Below are positions 54,040-64,000 of a DNA stretch of 64,000 nt, piece after piece. Position numbers and translations under genes: made by a program. Under the pieces are notes generated by a model. That model saw only the letters and a list, made by a program, of their open reading frames with translations, did not search any database and was not told the DNA's origin. The DNA comes from Salinimonas chungwhensis DSM 16280 (GTDB lineage: Bacteria > Pseudomonadota > Gammaproteobacteria > Enterobacterales > Alteromonadaceae). The first letter of the stretch is position 1, and the number at the start of each line of letters is the position of its first letter. Location of the stretch: positions 400,357 through 464,356 of the forward strand of contig NZ_KB899376.1 of assembly GCF_000378185.1 (NCBI RefSeq). The letters run 5' to 3'.

Positions 54040-54537
54040 TCACTCGTTAAAAGGAAAATTGACAGACGTTACACCGTCCATTTTCAGCAACCATTGAGTA
54101 ACAGAGTATCGTAAAGCTGCGGCTTTCGTGGGATCCTGATATTCAGGTACCAGCCAATAAAATGAACTAAACTGAATGTCATTCTTATTTACAATTGTTG
54201 GCGTAATATAGATGCAACCTATAATCTGATCAGACGCATCAAATATGTGGAAGGTGAAATTTTCGCCAGCATCAAACTGATTCAAATCGTTTATCAGGGT
54301 TGCCAGGTTTTGCTCTTGTGTAAGATGATCACCCGGCCATGTGTCGTTATTTAGTAATTCATGGATAAACGCTTTGCTCTTCATCAACGCCAGATAGTCT
54401 GATTCATTGTATTGAGGAGAGACCTTAACGAGCTCCAGACTATCAAATCGCTTTTTGACAGGCATATTATTAATAAGCTGACCGTTCACATTAAAACAGT
54501 AAAATAAGCACAATCCAATGCAAACATTTTTGAGCAT
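54040..54537 (-). CDS. Exported GNAT-like acetyltransferase-fold protein
   Basis: Protein of 165 residues. Residues 1-19 look like a signal peptide (MLKNVCIGLCLFYCFNVNG). The rest reads like a GNAT fold: LVKVSPQYNESDYLALMKS, then DASDQIIGCIYITP (the beta4 strand usually followed by acetyl-CoA binding) and AALRYSVTQWLL. The strict acetyl-CoA loop Q/R-x-x-G-x-G/A is not clear. A GNAT protein outside the cytoplasm would be unusual, since acetyl-CoA is not there. A start at the Met near residue 25 would remove the signal, but has no ribosome site. Function unknown. Confidence 0.55.
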   Translation of the reverse strand: MLKNVCIGLCLFYCFNVNGQLINNMPVKKRFDSLELVKVSPQYNESDYLALMKSKAFIHELLNNDTWPGDHLTQEQNLATLINDLNQFDAGENFTFHIFDASDQIIGCIYITPTIVNKNDIQFSSFYWLVPEYQDPTKAAALRYSVTQWLLKMDGVTSVNFPFNE

Positions 54538-54758
54538 TTACCGACTCTTTTATTTCTTGATTTTGTATAGGTAGTGATTCTGTCGGCAATACTTAAAATT
54601 GAGAGAAAATAAGATACTGTTTCTTAAATTAGTATGGCGACAAGACAGGCCTTCAAGTCATTTTCAGGCGTGTACCAATGACACGCTGTAAATGTAAACT
54701 AAGGCTAACTTAAGTTATATAACGTCAGCGAGTGTAGTTGTAAGAAGTGAAGGAACCA

Positions 54759-55517
54759 TCACCACTTTTTCTTAGGTGCAAAAAGCTCATCAAGCTCATC
54801 ACGTTCTTCTTCTTTTCGCTTGGCACGGTCTTCAGCATTGGCAGATTTCAAATTGTTCTGAATGCTTTCCAGCCACTCATTGAGCTGGTTTAAACGCGCA
54901 TTGATATATTCGTCGCGCTGAGTCTGGCCCTCAAGCGCCCCGATGGCTTTCTCAAAATATTGTCTGGCTGATCCTAGCATTCCTGATTGCATCGCACCGC
55001 GCCCACGTTTTATGAGGGTTTCTACATTTGTTTTAAGTTGCAAACGCTCTAGGGCTTTATCTTCTTCAATGAAACTACGGGTATCAACGTTACCCTTAGA
55101 ATGCTCCGAGCGCAGCAACGTACGCAGCTTTTTAACCGCCTGTATATACTGAATAATCATTTTGTCATTATCAGGCAACGAAAATTCGTTCAGGCTCTGG
55201 GTTTCGGGGATCTCTTCCTGCGTTCTTTTTTCTGCTTCATCCAGTCGGCGTTTGATATCAGTACCGCCGGCGCCAGCGTCCCCCATTGCCTTTAATGCGT
55301 TATATAAACGCTTGTAAAGGATCTGCATCAGACGAGCTGATACCGGCATGCTGCTACACGCCATGATAATGTTCTCAGTTTCATCCACGATAACCCGTTG
55401 CCTGGACATCTCTGCGCGCCGTTCCGACTCTACTTTAGCCCGGTGCTGTTGCAGGGCATTGATAAAGATGGCGGCTATAATAAGCACGACTATCATGATG
55501 ATTATAATGGTGAACAT
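54759..55517 (-). CDS. Conserved membrane-anchored coiled-coil protein
   Basis: Protein of 252 residues. An N-terminal membrane helix (~2-22, IIIIMIVVLIIAAIFI) is followed by a long charged helical domain with coiled-coil-like heptads (~24-110) and TPR-like RGAMQSGMLGSARQYFEKAI near 175-195. The C-terminus is basic/acidic (KRKEEERDELDELF). No enzyme motif. 78 bases after the soluble histidine kinase on the same strand, so co-transcription is possible. Function not known. Confidence 0.65.
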   Translation of the reverse strand: MFTIIIIMIVVLIIAAIFINALQQHRAKVESERRAEMSRQRVIVDETENIIMACSSMPVSARLMQILYKRLYNALKAMGDAGAGGTDIKRRLDEAEKRTQEEIPETQSLNEFSLPDNDKMIIQYIQAVKKLRTLLRSEHSKGNVDTRSFIEEDKALERLQLKTNVETLIKRGRGAMQSGMLGSARQYFEKAIGALEGQTQRDEYINARLNQLNEWLESIQNNLKSANAEDRAKRKEEERDELDELFAPKKKW

Positions 55518-55595
55518 GGATATGGGTTCCGATCGCTTTCACTGTGTCACCGGCCCGTTGGCCTCAGACATTCTTTTTTCTTATAACGGCAGAGT

Positions 55596-56330
55596 TTACG
55601 GTATTTTTACCACAAAAACACTCCCACCCAGTCGGCCGCCGTTAGATAAGCATATCTCGCCGCTCTGACCTCGCTGACTGTGAGCACTGGCGATAAGTCT
55701 GGCAAAATATAAGCCAAGCCCGGTGCGCCCCTGGCTGACGGCATACCGAGACAATTCTGTAAGACTTTGCTTTAACATGGTTTCAGGGTATCCCTCGCCG
55801 TCATCTTCAATAGTGATACACAATGTGTCATTTTCTCGTCGGGCACTTATGTGCAATGACCTATTTCCATATCTTAGTGCGTTGATTACTGCATCATTTA
55901 CCAACAGATAAATGAGTTCGCCGTCCATGTACCAGGACAAATCCGGATCGCAGTCAACTGTAACGGTAAAATCCCGTTGCCGCACCGACAATTTTACCGC
56001 GCCAAGCACATCTTCAAAAATATCTGCCACAAAATGCTCATCGACAGTTATCGGCAGGGTTTCCAATTGCGCGCGATACAGCGACAGAATTTGGACCAGG
56101 CTGGTGTTTAACCGGGTTGCTTCATAGTGCACATCCGCGACATGTTTGCTGGCATTTAAATTAGTCGGTGCGATGCTCTCGGAAAGCTCTTCAATCGATT
56201 GAATCAGCAGGCAAAGTGAGTTTTTCATGTCATGTACGGCAGCGGCCAATACAGTAGAAAATCCAATTTTTGGGTCAGGCGATGCGGTAGGTTCTGGCAT
56301 ATAGGTTGTATCATACTTCAGTTGGCACAT
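55596..56330 (-). CDS. Small soluble sensor histidine kinase
   Basis: Histidine kinase of 244 residues without membrane helices or sensor domain. The phospho-acceptor is His33 in AAVHDMKNSL; the ATPase domain has NDAVINALRYG (N box), DDGEGYP (G1) and GRTGLGLYFARLIA (G2). Start at 56330 or at the Met ten residues later; neither has a clear ribosome site. No response regulator adjoins it. The HDMKN H-box belongs to the small cytoplasmic kinases that act with stand-alone receivers, so the two response-regulator/TPR proteins are possible partners. That is inference. Confidence 0.85.
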   Translation of the reverse strand: MCQLKYDTTYMPEPTASPDPKIGFSTVLAAAVHDMKNSLCLLIQSIEELSESIAPTNLNASKHVADVHYEATRLNTSLVQILSLYRAQLETLPITVDEHFVADIFEDVLGAVKLSVRQRDFTVTVDCDPDLSWYMDGELIYLLVNDAVINALRYGNRSLHISARRENDTLCITIEDDGEGYPETMLKQSLTELSRYAVSQGRTGLGLYFARLIASAHSQRGQSGEICLSNGGRLGGSVFVVKIP

Positions 56331-56409
56331 ATGCTAATATTCACTATAAATTGAATACTTGCCTTTGTTTTTGATATAAGGGTAATGGTGTAACTGAAAA
56401 AGGCAATAG

Positions 56410-57456
<1,047 letters not shown>

Positions 57457-57470
57457 CGTCCCATTATTAT

Positions 57471-58841
57471 CTAACATTCGATGATATTTACAGCCAGACC
57501 GCCTCGTGCGGTCTCTTTGTATTTTGTTTTCATATCGTTACCGGTATCACGCATGGTTTTGATAACTTTATCCAGCGACACCTTATGTTCACCGCTGCCA
57601 CGCATTGCCAGACGAGACGCATTGATCGCTTTTATTGCGCCCATGGCATTACGTTCAATACAGGGAACCTGAACCAGTCCGCCAACGGGATCACAGGTTA
57701 GTCCCAGGTTGTGTTCCATTCCAATCTCAGCGGCGTTCTCCACTGCCAGAATGGAGCCGCCCATTATTTCGGTCAGCGCACCAGCCGCCATGGAACATGC
57801 AACGCCTACTTCTCCCTGACATCCTACCTCAGCGCCGGAAATTGAGGCATTCTCTTTGTACAGGATACCAATCGCGCCCGCTGTTAATAGGAATCGTGCG
57901 GCGGTCTCTGTATCAACAGGGCGGATAAATTTGTCAAAATAGTGCAGTACGGCTGGTATAATACCCGCGGCACCGTTGGTCGGCGCAGTGACAACGCGAC
58001 CACCGGCTGCATTTTCTTCATTTACCGCCAGAGCAAACAAATTAACCCAGTCCATGGTCTGCATAGGATCAGTTGTATGTTCTGTCTGCAAACGACGATA
58101 CAGTGCCGGCGCGCGACGAACCACCTTCAGTCCGCCGGGTAAAATACCCTCGCTTTCGATACCACGCTGTACGCTGTATTTCATGGTCTGCCATATTTCA
58201 TATAGCTTATCTTTTACTTCGTGTACCGGACGATGTACTGCTTCATTTTTAAGCATTAATGAACTGATACACATGCCGTTAGCTTTGCACATTTCTAGCA
58301 ACGCTTCAGCGCTCTTAAACGGGTAGGGCACTTCTGCCTGTACCGACATGGCGTGCTCTTTAACCTGGTCAAAATCTTCGTGTCTGACCACAAATCCACC
58401 ACCGATACTATAATAAGTCTGCTCTTTAACAAGTGCATCCTTCTTGTAGGCATAAAATGTCAGTGCGTTAGCATGACGAGGCAAAGATTTGCGGCGGTGA
58501 AAGACAATGGCATTTTTATTGGGAAATTTTACCTCATGGCTGCCATTGAGCAGAATCTTTTGACAGTCATGTATATTTTCCAGAGTAACGTCAATGCTAT
58601 CCACATCAATAGTCTCTGGCGATTCGCCCAGTAACCCCAGGATAACTGCTTTGCCGGTACCATGGCCCTTACCGGTTTGACCTAAAGAGCCAAACAGTTC
58701 CACTTTAATGCTGTCAACGTCTTCAAGCTGACCATCGTGAGCTAACTCTGATACAAACTCTGCACCGGCTCGCATTGGTCCTACTGTATGAGAACTGGAC
58801 GGGCCGATTCCGATGCTGAACATATCAAATACACTAATCAT
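57471..58841 (-). CDS. sdaA: L-serine ammonia-lyase (iron-sulfur type)
   Basis: Enzyme of 456 residues that turns L-serine to pyruvate and ammonia. [14 protein letters not shown] near the start binds substrate; the iron-sulfur Cys appear in [16 protein letters not shown] and QVPCIERN. The one-polypeptide alpha-beta form is typical of gammaproteobacteria. Oxygen-labile 4Fe-4S cluster in the family. Serine use sits beside cysB, but the two genes are on opposite strands. Confidence 0.95.
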   Translation of the reverse strand: MISVFDMFSIGIGPSSSHTVGPMRAGAEFVSELAHDGQLEDVDSIKVELFGSLGQTGKGHGTGKAVILGLLGESPETIDVDSIDVTLENIHDCQKILLNGSHEVKFPNKNAIVFHRRKSLPRHANALTFYAYKKDALVKEQTYYSIGGGFVVRHEDFDQVKEHAMSVQAEVPYPFKSAEALLEMCKANGMCISSLMLKNEAVHRPVHEVKDKLYEIWQTMKYSVQRGIESEGILPGGLKVVRRAPALYRRLQTEHTTDPMQTMDWVNLFALAVNEENAAGGRVVTAPTNGAAGIIPAVLHYFDKFIRPVDTETAARFLLTAGAIGILYKENASISGAEVGCQGEVGVACSMAAGALTEIMGGSILAVENAAEIGMEHNLGLTCDPVGGLVQVPCIERNAMGAIKAINASRLAMRGSGEHKVSLDKVIKTMRDTGNDMKTKYKETARGGLAVNIIEC

Positions 58842-58998
58842 AAATGTGATTAAATCCCCAATGAAAATCTACGCCAGATCTTGCCTGCATGTCGGTACAA
58901 CTACAATACAGAAAAGCTAATCAGCAGATAAGAAAAGCTAATTCAATGTAAACAAATCTTGATAACACTGTTGCGTATAAGGGTATACCATTACGCAA

Positions 58999-59568
58999 TC
59001 AGCCAAGATGATGTGCCAGGTTTCGCAAAATTGCAGCGGTTGCCCCCCAAATCATTCGGTTCTGCCAGGGGATAAAGTAAATTGGAAAACGCTGTCCTTC
59101 ACGGGTCGTGTGATGGACCAGGTGATTATTTTTTTCCATAAGGTGAGATAATGGAACATCAAAAACACTGGCCACTTCATTATCGTCTATCTGATACTCA
59201 AAGCTGGGCTCAACAAATCCGATAACCGGTTTAATATGATAGCCACTGATGGTGCGATAATTAGGCAGCGCGCCAATCACTTCCACATGGTGCGGTGGCA
59301 AGCCTACCTCCTCATACGACTCGCGCAGGGCAGTATCTACCAGCGACGCATCCTGCGCTTCATAGCCGCCGCCGGGAAAACTTATCTGGCCGGCATGATG
59401 GCGCAAATGGTGAGCGCGTTCAGTAAGTAAAACATGTAAACCATCAGGAAAATCCAGCATGGGGATCAACACGGCAGCATCCCGGCCGCGACGAGTTAGG
59501 GGGAAGTCGGGCTCCTGATGAACGGCGCGGGCATGCTGAAAGCGGTTTATAAATTCTGACTTATGCAC
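58999..59568 (-). CDS. NUDIX hydrolase of the CoA-pyrophosphatase (NudL) type
   Basis: Hydrolase of 189 residues. The NUDIX box is ISFPGGGYEAQDASLVDTALRESYEEVGL, with the G-x5-E-x7-REUXEE-x-GU signature slightly spaced; the UPF0035/CoA motif LLTERAHHLRHHAGQISFPGG just before it marks the CoA-pyrophosphatase branch. Start is GTG at 59568, overlapping the end of pabB by eight bases, so they are co-transcribed. Likely cleans up oxidised CoA species. Confidence 0.88.
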   Translation of the reverse strand: MHKSEFINRFQHARAVHQEPDFPLTRRGRDAAVLIPMLDFPDGLHVLLTERAHHLRHHAGQISFPGGGYEAQDASLVDTALRESYEEVGLPPHHVEVIGALPNYRTISGYHIKPVIGFVEPSFEYQIDDNEVASVFDVPLSHLMEKNNHLVHHTTREGQRFPIYFIPWQNRMIWGATAAILRNLAHHLG

Positions 59569-60952
59569 GATATTTATCCAATACAGGCAGGATGCGAGAG
59601 ACTTTGTCCAGGGTCTCCTGATATTCAGCCTCAGCATTTGAGTCAAGCACGATACCGCCTCCCGCCCAGCAAAACAGTTGACCATTTTCGGCCAGCAGGG
59701 TGCGAATTGTGATGCTTGAATCCATATCCCGCTTTACACCATAGTACATGAAACTGCCACAATATATGTTTCGACGATTTGGCTCTAATTCCTCAATTAT
59801 TTCCATCGCCCGCACTTTAGGCGCGCCAGTAATTGATCCGCCGGGAAAAGCACCAGCCAGCAAATCCAGTGGACTGGCATCATCTTTGAGCTCACCTTCG
59901 ATAGTACTGACCAAATGGTGTACGGCAGCGTAGGACTCTAACGCAAAAAGATGCGGAACATTTACGCTGTGCGCTTTACAATGTTTACTTAAATCGTTTC
60001 GCAGCAGATCCACTATCATCAGATTTTCAGCGCGATCTTTTGTGGCGGCAAGTAAATCCCGGGCACTCTGTTCATCTTCGTCAGGCACAGAAAAACGCGG
60101 ACGTGTTCCTTTTATTGGCTTGGTCTGGACCTTGTTTTGTTTAACACTGATAAAACGTTCCGGCGAAATACTTAAAACACACCCCGTAGGCAGTCGCATA
60201 AAGGCTGAAAATGGTGTGTTGTTTTCAAGTTGCAATGCCTGATATGCCTGCCACTCACTGCCACTGTAATGAGCGCTGAACCGCTGCGCCATGTTAATCT
60301 GATAACAGTCACCGGCCACTATATATTTATGTATGCCAGCCAGTGCACCGGTATACACCTTCTGGGTCATATTAGATGACCATGCACTGTTTAACGCGAA
60401 TGGCGGCTGAACCTGTGAGGTGATGCCTTTTAACTGCGTCGCTAAACCAGGAAGGTGGCTAAGTCGGCAGTGGTAAAGCGCGCCAGTACGACTGTCTGCT
60501 ATAACCGATTGCTCAAAGATACCAATGGCCATATCCAGGCAGTCGTATTCATCAGCATTGGTAGCGGGCAGGGCTTCATAGAAACGGCCTAAATCGTATC
60601 CGCACAGGCCTGCTGCGCCCACTAAAAATGGCAGCATGTTGTACAACTGAGTATCGTTGGTGGTTAGATGACTCACCGGCAAATGTTGATGCATCAACGC
60701 ATCCACGCACGCCAGAGGTGCCACATCGCTATGCTCGACTCGGTTATTGTGTCTGTCTTCCACCCATACGCTATCAGCTTTGGCACTTACCACCCATGCC
60801 GGCGACCACAGCATAATATGGAAGCGCCCGGCACTGCCACTATCTAGTAACATTGCATATGGCTGTTGCTCAACCTGTTCAAAAAGTTGATAGATTGACT
60901 GGTGGGAACGAATAGGTTCTATAATTAGCTGTTGTTCAGCCTGATTCTTCAT
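59561..60952 (-). CDS. pabB: Aminodeoxychorismate synthase component I
   Basis: Chorismate-using enzyme of 463 residues that makes 4-amino-4-deoxychorismate for folate. TKPIKGTRPR carries the Lys nucleophile typical of PabB (anthranilate synthases have PIAGT). MIVDLLRNDL, VPHLFALESYAAVHHLVS and FPGGSITGAPK are family blocks. The end overlaps the NUDIX gene start. Divergent from fumarase. The glutaminase partner PabA is not in this window. Confidence 0.95.
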   Translation of the reverse strand: MKNQAEQQLIIEPIRSHQSIYQLFEQVEQQPYAMLLDSGSAGRFHIMLWSPAWVVSAKADSVWVEDRHNNRVEHSDVAPLACVDALMHQHLPVSHLTTNDTQLYNMLPFLVGAAGLCGYDLGRFYEALPATNADEYDCLDMAIGIFEQSVIADSRTGALYHCRLSHLPGLATQLKGITSQVQPPFALNSAWSSNMTQKVYTGALAGIHKYIVAGDCYQINMAQRFSAHYSGSEWQAYQALQLENNTPFSAFMRLPTGCVLSISPERFISVKQNKVQTKPIKGTRPRFSVPDEDEQSARDLLAATKDRAENLMIVDLLRNDLSKHCKAHSVNVPHLFALESYAAVHHLVSTIEGELKDDASPLDLLAGAFPGGSITGAPKVRAMEIIEELEPNRRNIYCGSFMYYGVKRDMDSSITIRTLLAENGQLFCWAGGGIVLDSNAEAEYQETLDKVSRILPVLDKYRA

Positions 60953-61106
60953 AACGACAATTTGGATTTTTATTAACAGCGTCTGACAACACTGATAATT
61001 AACATAAAGGATAACCTGCGTTTTGTTGGTGCCGCAGGGACAGATACGCTAGTATACGCATTTTTACACGGCACACACCACGAATAAGCAAGTAAAAGAG
61101 GACGTC

Positions 61107-62636
61107 ATGACCGTTATCCGTCAGCAAGACTTTATTGACAGCATAGAAGATGCTTTGCAGTTCATTTCATATTACCACCCTCTGGATTACGTAAAAGCGG
61201 TTGAACAGGCTTACCTTAAAGAAGAAAGCCAGGCAGCGAAAGATGCTATGGCACAAATTCTTATCAATTCCCGGATGTCTGCAGAGGGTCATCGACCTCT
61301 TTGTCAGGATACCGGTATCGTCACCTGCTTTGTTAAAATCGGTATGGGCGTTAGCTGGGACAACACTGACCTGACTGTACAGCAAATGGTTGATGAAGGT
61401 ACTCGTCGCGCCTACACCAACCCGGACAATCCCTTGCGAGCTTCTATCGTAGCCGATCCGGCTGGTGCGCGAACCAATACTAAAGACAATACGCCAGCGG
61501 TGGTTCATATTGATATGGTTCCGGGCGACCAGGTAGAAGTGATGATCGCAGCCAAAGGTGGCGGCTCTGAGAATAAATCGAAAATGGTTATGCTTAATCC
61601 CAGCGATGATATTGTGGAGTGGGTGGTTAAAACGCTGCCCACGATGGGTGCTGGCTGGTGCCCGCCGGGGATGCTTGGTATCGGTATTGGTGGCACAGCA
61701 GAAAAAGCCTCTGTGCTGGCTAAAGAAAGCCTGATGGATCCGGTAGATATTCAGGAACTTATGGAACGGGGCCCGCAGACCACAGATGAAAAGCTACGCC
61801 TGGAAATTTTTAAGCGGGTAAATGATTTGGGCATCGGAGCACAGGGATTGGGCGGACTGACTACCGTAGTTGATGTTAAAATTAAATCAGTGCCAACACA
61901 TGCTGCGTCTAAGCCAGTTGCAATGATTCCAAATTGTGCGGCTACCCGTCATGCCCATTTTCATCTGGACGGCAGCGGCCCTGCTGAGTTGAAGGCGCCA
62001 AAGCTGGAAGAGTGGCCGGAAGTGACTTGGGAAGTTGGGGCTAATACCCGCCGGGTAAATCTGGATAAAGTGACCAAAGAAGCTATCCAGGATTGGAAAG
62101 TCGGTGAAACAGTGCTGCTTTCCGGCAAAATGTTGACCGGCCGTGATGCTGCTCATAAACGTATTCAGACCATGATGGAAAATGGTGAAGGTTTGCCTGA
62201 TGGCGTGGATTTGACGAACCGCTTTATTTATTACGTGGGCCCGGTTGATGCAGTTGGAGATGAAGTGGTCGGGCCTGCGGGCCCGACCACCGCTACGCGC
62301 ATGGATAAATTTACCGATATGATGCTTGAACAGACCGGCCTTATCGGCATGATCGGTAAAGCCGAGCGTGGGCCTGCCACCGTTAATTCTATCGCTAAAC
62401 ACAAAGCTGTCTATCTAATGGCAGTGGGCGGAGCGGCTTACCTGGTATCCAAAGCCATTAAAAAATCCCGCGTCGTTGCTTTTGAGGATTTGGGGATGGA
62501 AGCAATCTATGAATTTGAGGTTGAAGATATGCCTGTGACGGTTGCTGTGGACAGCACCGGTGCCAATGCGCACGAAACAGGGCCAGCCATATGGAAAGCC
62601 AGAATTGAAGAACTTGACAGTGAGTTGGCTAAATAA
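61107..62636 (+). CDS. fumA: Class I fumarate hydratase (iron-sulfur)
   Basis: TCA-cycle enzyme of 509 residues that interconverts fumarate and malate. N-terminal alpha domain (~1-290) and C-terminal beta domain (~330-505), fused as in FumA/FumB. Cluster Cys in RPLCQDTG and IPNCAATRH; GSENKSKMVML and VGPAGPTTATRMDKF are typical. AGAGGA before the ATG at 61107. Single unit with a strong terminator; divergent from pabB across 150 bases. Confidence 0.95.
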   Translation: MTVIRQQDFIDSIEDALQFISYYHPLDYVKAVEQAYLKEESQAAKDAMAQILINSRMSAEGHRPLCQDTGIVTCFVKIGMGVSWDNTDLTVQQMVDEGTRRAYTNPDNPLRASIVADPAGARTNTKDNTPAVVHIDMVPGDQVEVMIAAKGGGSENKSKMVMLNPSDDIVEWVVKTLPTMGAGWCPPGMLGIGIGGTAEKASVLAKESLMDPVDIQELMERGPQTTDEKLRLEIFKRVNDLGIGAQGLGGLTTVVDVKIKSVPTHAASKPVAMIPNCAATRHAHFHLDGSGPAELKAPKLEEWPEVTWEVGANTRRVNLDKVTKEAIQDWKVGETVLLSGKMLTGRDAAHKRIQTMMENGEGLPDGVDLTNRFIYYVGPVDAVGDEVVGPAGPTTATRMDKFTDMMLEQTGLIGMIGKAERGPATVNSIAKHKAVYLMAVGGAAYLVSKAIKKSRVVAFEDLGMEAIYEFEVEDMPVTVAVDSTGANAHETGPAIWKARIEELDSELAK

Positions 62637-62658
62637 AGCTTAGCTGTTATAGGATTAA

Positions 62659-62682
62659 ACGGGCACCCCAGACGGTGCCCGT
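62659..62682 (+). terminator. Terminator of the fumarase gene
   Basis: ACGGGCACC pairs perfectly with GGTGCCCGT around CCAGAC, followed by a T-rich stretch. Confidence 0.85.
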
Positions 62683-62706
62683 CTTTGTATTTGCAGGTGA
62701 AAAAGA

Positions 62707-64000
62707 ATGAATACAGAAGCAATGATGCTGCTGGGTGGCGCCTGTGCTGCCGGATTACTGGCTGGTGCTATTGTGACGTACGCTGTTACGCAGCGCCGTT
62801 TCGGTAAAGAACGCTCAGCGCTCAGTGAGCAAGTCTTAGTGTTACAGCAACAAACTGAACAGGCAGAATCATATTTTAACCAGCAACTGACAGCGAAACA
62901 GAACGAGCTGACCGCTGCCCAGGAACGCTTATATCAGTGCCAGATACAAGTAGGGGAGATGGGCCAGAAAGCGGCACAGTTAACGCGACTGGAAGCTGAT
63001 TACCGTGAACAGCAAAATGCGTTGAGCCAGACCCGGCAGTCATTGTCAGATCTTAATGCCAAATATGAAGCCCAGTCTGCCAGTTTTGAACATTCCTCAC
63101 GCAGTAATGAGGAAAAAATAGCCATGCTGGAAGCGGCTGAACAACGCTTGCAAACCCAGTTTGAGAACCTCGCGAATAAAATTTTTACAGAAAAAAGCGA
63201 ATCCTTCACTCAGGCTAACAAGTCAGGCATGGATGCGCTGCTAAATCCGCTAAAAGAGCAACTGGAAAGTTTTAAACGGCAAATTAACGATCAGTACAGC
63301 CGCGAGGGTCAGGAACGCGCATCGCTGAAAACAGAAATCCTGTCGCTGAAATCTCTGAACCAGAAAATCACCGAAGAAGCTGCTGCATTGACCATGGCCC
63401 TGAAAGGCGATAACAAAAAGCAGGGCAATTGGGGGGAAGTGGTGTTAGAGCGGATCCTTAAAGAGTCCGGCTTACGAGAAGGTCATGAGTTTGAAACCCA
63501 GGTGTCCGCCCGCAGCGCCGAGGGTCGCCTACAACAACCGGACGTAGTGGTACATTTGCCCAATGATAAAGATGTCATCATTGATTCCAAAGTCAGTCTT
63601 TCAGCCTACGAACGCTATTTTAATGCAGATGATGAAACAGCCCGTCAACAACTGTTAAAAGAACACGTCGCGTCATTAAAAGGGCATATTAAAGGCTTGG
63701 GTGCCAAAGATTACCAAGAACTGGCCGAACTCAAGACGCTGGATTATGTACTCATGTTTATTCCGATAGAACCTGCCTTTTTGCTGGCTATAGAACATGA
63801 GCCTGAACTGGTTTCTCTGGCGCTTAATCACAATATTATGCTGGTCAGCCCGACCAATTTGCTGGTTGCCTTGCGCACCATTAATAATATATGGCAGTAC
63901 GAATACCAGAATCAGAACGCCCAGAAAATTGCGGCACAGGCAGCTAAACTGTATGACAAGTTTTCCGGCTTTGTGACGGATATGGATAAAATTGGGAAAT
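62707..64000 (+). CDS. rmuC: RmuC-like DNA recombination protein, 3' end cut by window
   Basis: About 431 residues visible. One N-terminal membrane helix (~6-27, MLLGGACAAGLLAGAIVTYAV), a long coiled-coil (~35-230) and the PD-(D/E)XK nuclease-like RmuC domain from ~240: GNWGEVVLERILKESGLREG, PDVVVHLPNDKDVIIDSKVSLSAY, LLVALRTINNIWQYE. RmuC limits inversions at short repeats in E. coli. AGGTGA before the ATG. The end is outside the window. Confidence 0.95.
   Translation, partial: MNTEAMMLLGGACAAGLLAGAIVTYAVTQRRFGKERSALSEQVLVLQQQTEQAESYFNQQLTAKQNELTAAQERLYQCQIQVGEMGQKAAQLTRLEADYREQQNALSQTRQSLSDLNAKYEAQSASFEHSSRSNEEKIAMLEAAEQRLQTQFENLANKIFTEKSESFTQANKSGMDALLNPLKEQLESFKRQINDQYSREGQERASLKTEILSLKSLNQKITEEAAALTMALKGDNKKQGNWGEVVLERILKESGLREGHEFETQVSARSAEGRLQQPDVVVHLPNDKDVIIDSKVSLSAYERYFNADDETARQQLLKEHVASLKGHIKGLGAKDYQELAELKTLDYVLMFIPIEPAFLLAIEHEPELVSLALNHNIMLVSPTNLLVALRTINNIWQYEYQNQNAQKIAAQAAKLYDKFSGFVTDMDKIGK

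Overview
The window looks like the chromosome of a marine gammaproteobacterium of the Alteromonadales, most likely an Alteromonas-like genus. This rests on gene content: a Pla-1/VolA-type surface lipase, psrA beside sohB, yejM-yejL-yejK with an adjacent QueD-like gene, cmoM, trhO, tandem response-regulator/TPR proteins, a maltose-type MFS transporter with a lipoprotein amylase, and an exosortase-associated acyltransferase together with a PEP-CTERM protein. By eye the base composition is mid-to-high 40s % GC, falling in a few gene-poor or low-GC stretches (4.5-5.2 kb, 42-44.5 kb, 48.8-49.9 kb). No tRNA, rRNA, CRISPR array, insertion sequence or prophage was recognised.

Layout. 0-2 kb: minus-strand operon of a PEP-CTERM-tagged binding-type protein and a GH16 beta-glucanase, with two LacI-type operator-like sites upstream. 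2-4.5 kb: a remnant of hutU running into an intact hutH, then an RNA methyltransferase. 4.5-6.1 kb: a long AT-rich leader with a sigma-54-like promoter, then the PEP-CTERM/exosortase acyltransferase. 6.3-11 kb: maltodextrin block (MFS transporter, GH13 lipoprotein, convergent LacI regulator). 11-22 kb: housekeeping and lipid genes (glnS, yciK, VolA-like lipase, sohB, psrA, Nif3 family, cmoM, ldhA, a hydroxyisobutyrate-dehydrogenase relative). 22-23.6 kb: first response-regulator/TPR protein. 23.8-28.6 kb: valine catabolism operon (mmsA, acyl-CoA dehydrogenase, 3-hydroxyisobutyryl-CoA hydrolase, mmsB) behind a LiuR-like site. 28.7-37.9 kb: rlmA-gmhB, yejM-yejL / yejK, a tandem QueD-like protein, M23 and M61 peptidases, a PilZ protein and an Mpo1-like protein. 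38-41.9 kb: LytS/LytTR two-component pair, pfkA, a DUF6279 lipoprotein.

42-44.5 kb is a gene-poor island with hairpins, a small lysine-rich gene and a DUF4235 protein. 44.5-49.9 kb: second response-regulator/TPR protein, a VC2046-like protein, trhO, an EF-hand protein, a small membrane protein and a core-type glycosyltransferase. 50-64 kb: DEAD-box helicase, scoAB with a divergent LysR regulator, an exported GNAT-like protein, a membrane coiled-coil protein, a small soluble histidine kinase, cysB, sdaA, a CoA-pyrophosphatase-type NUDIX gene with pabB, class I fumarase and the start of rmuC.

Working together: valine breakdown (mmsA operon) and ketone-body CoA transfer (scoAB) feed central metabolism beside psrA, a likely fatty-acid regulator; GH16 and GH13 blocks take up polysaccharides; the PEP-CTERM protein and its acyltransferase point to an exosortase system elsewhere in the genome. 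The most unusual points are the truncated hutU ahead of hutH, the split-motif tandem T-fold protein, the paired response-regulator/TPR proteins with an orphan soluble kinase, and the PEP-CTERM/GH16 operon.
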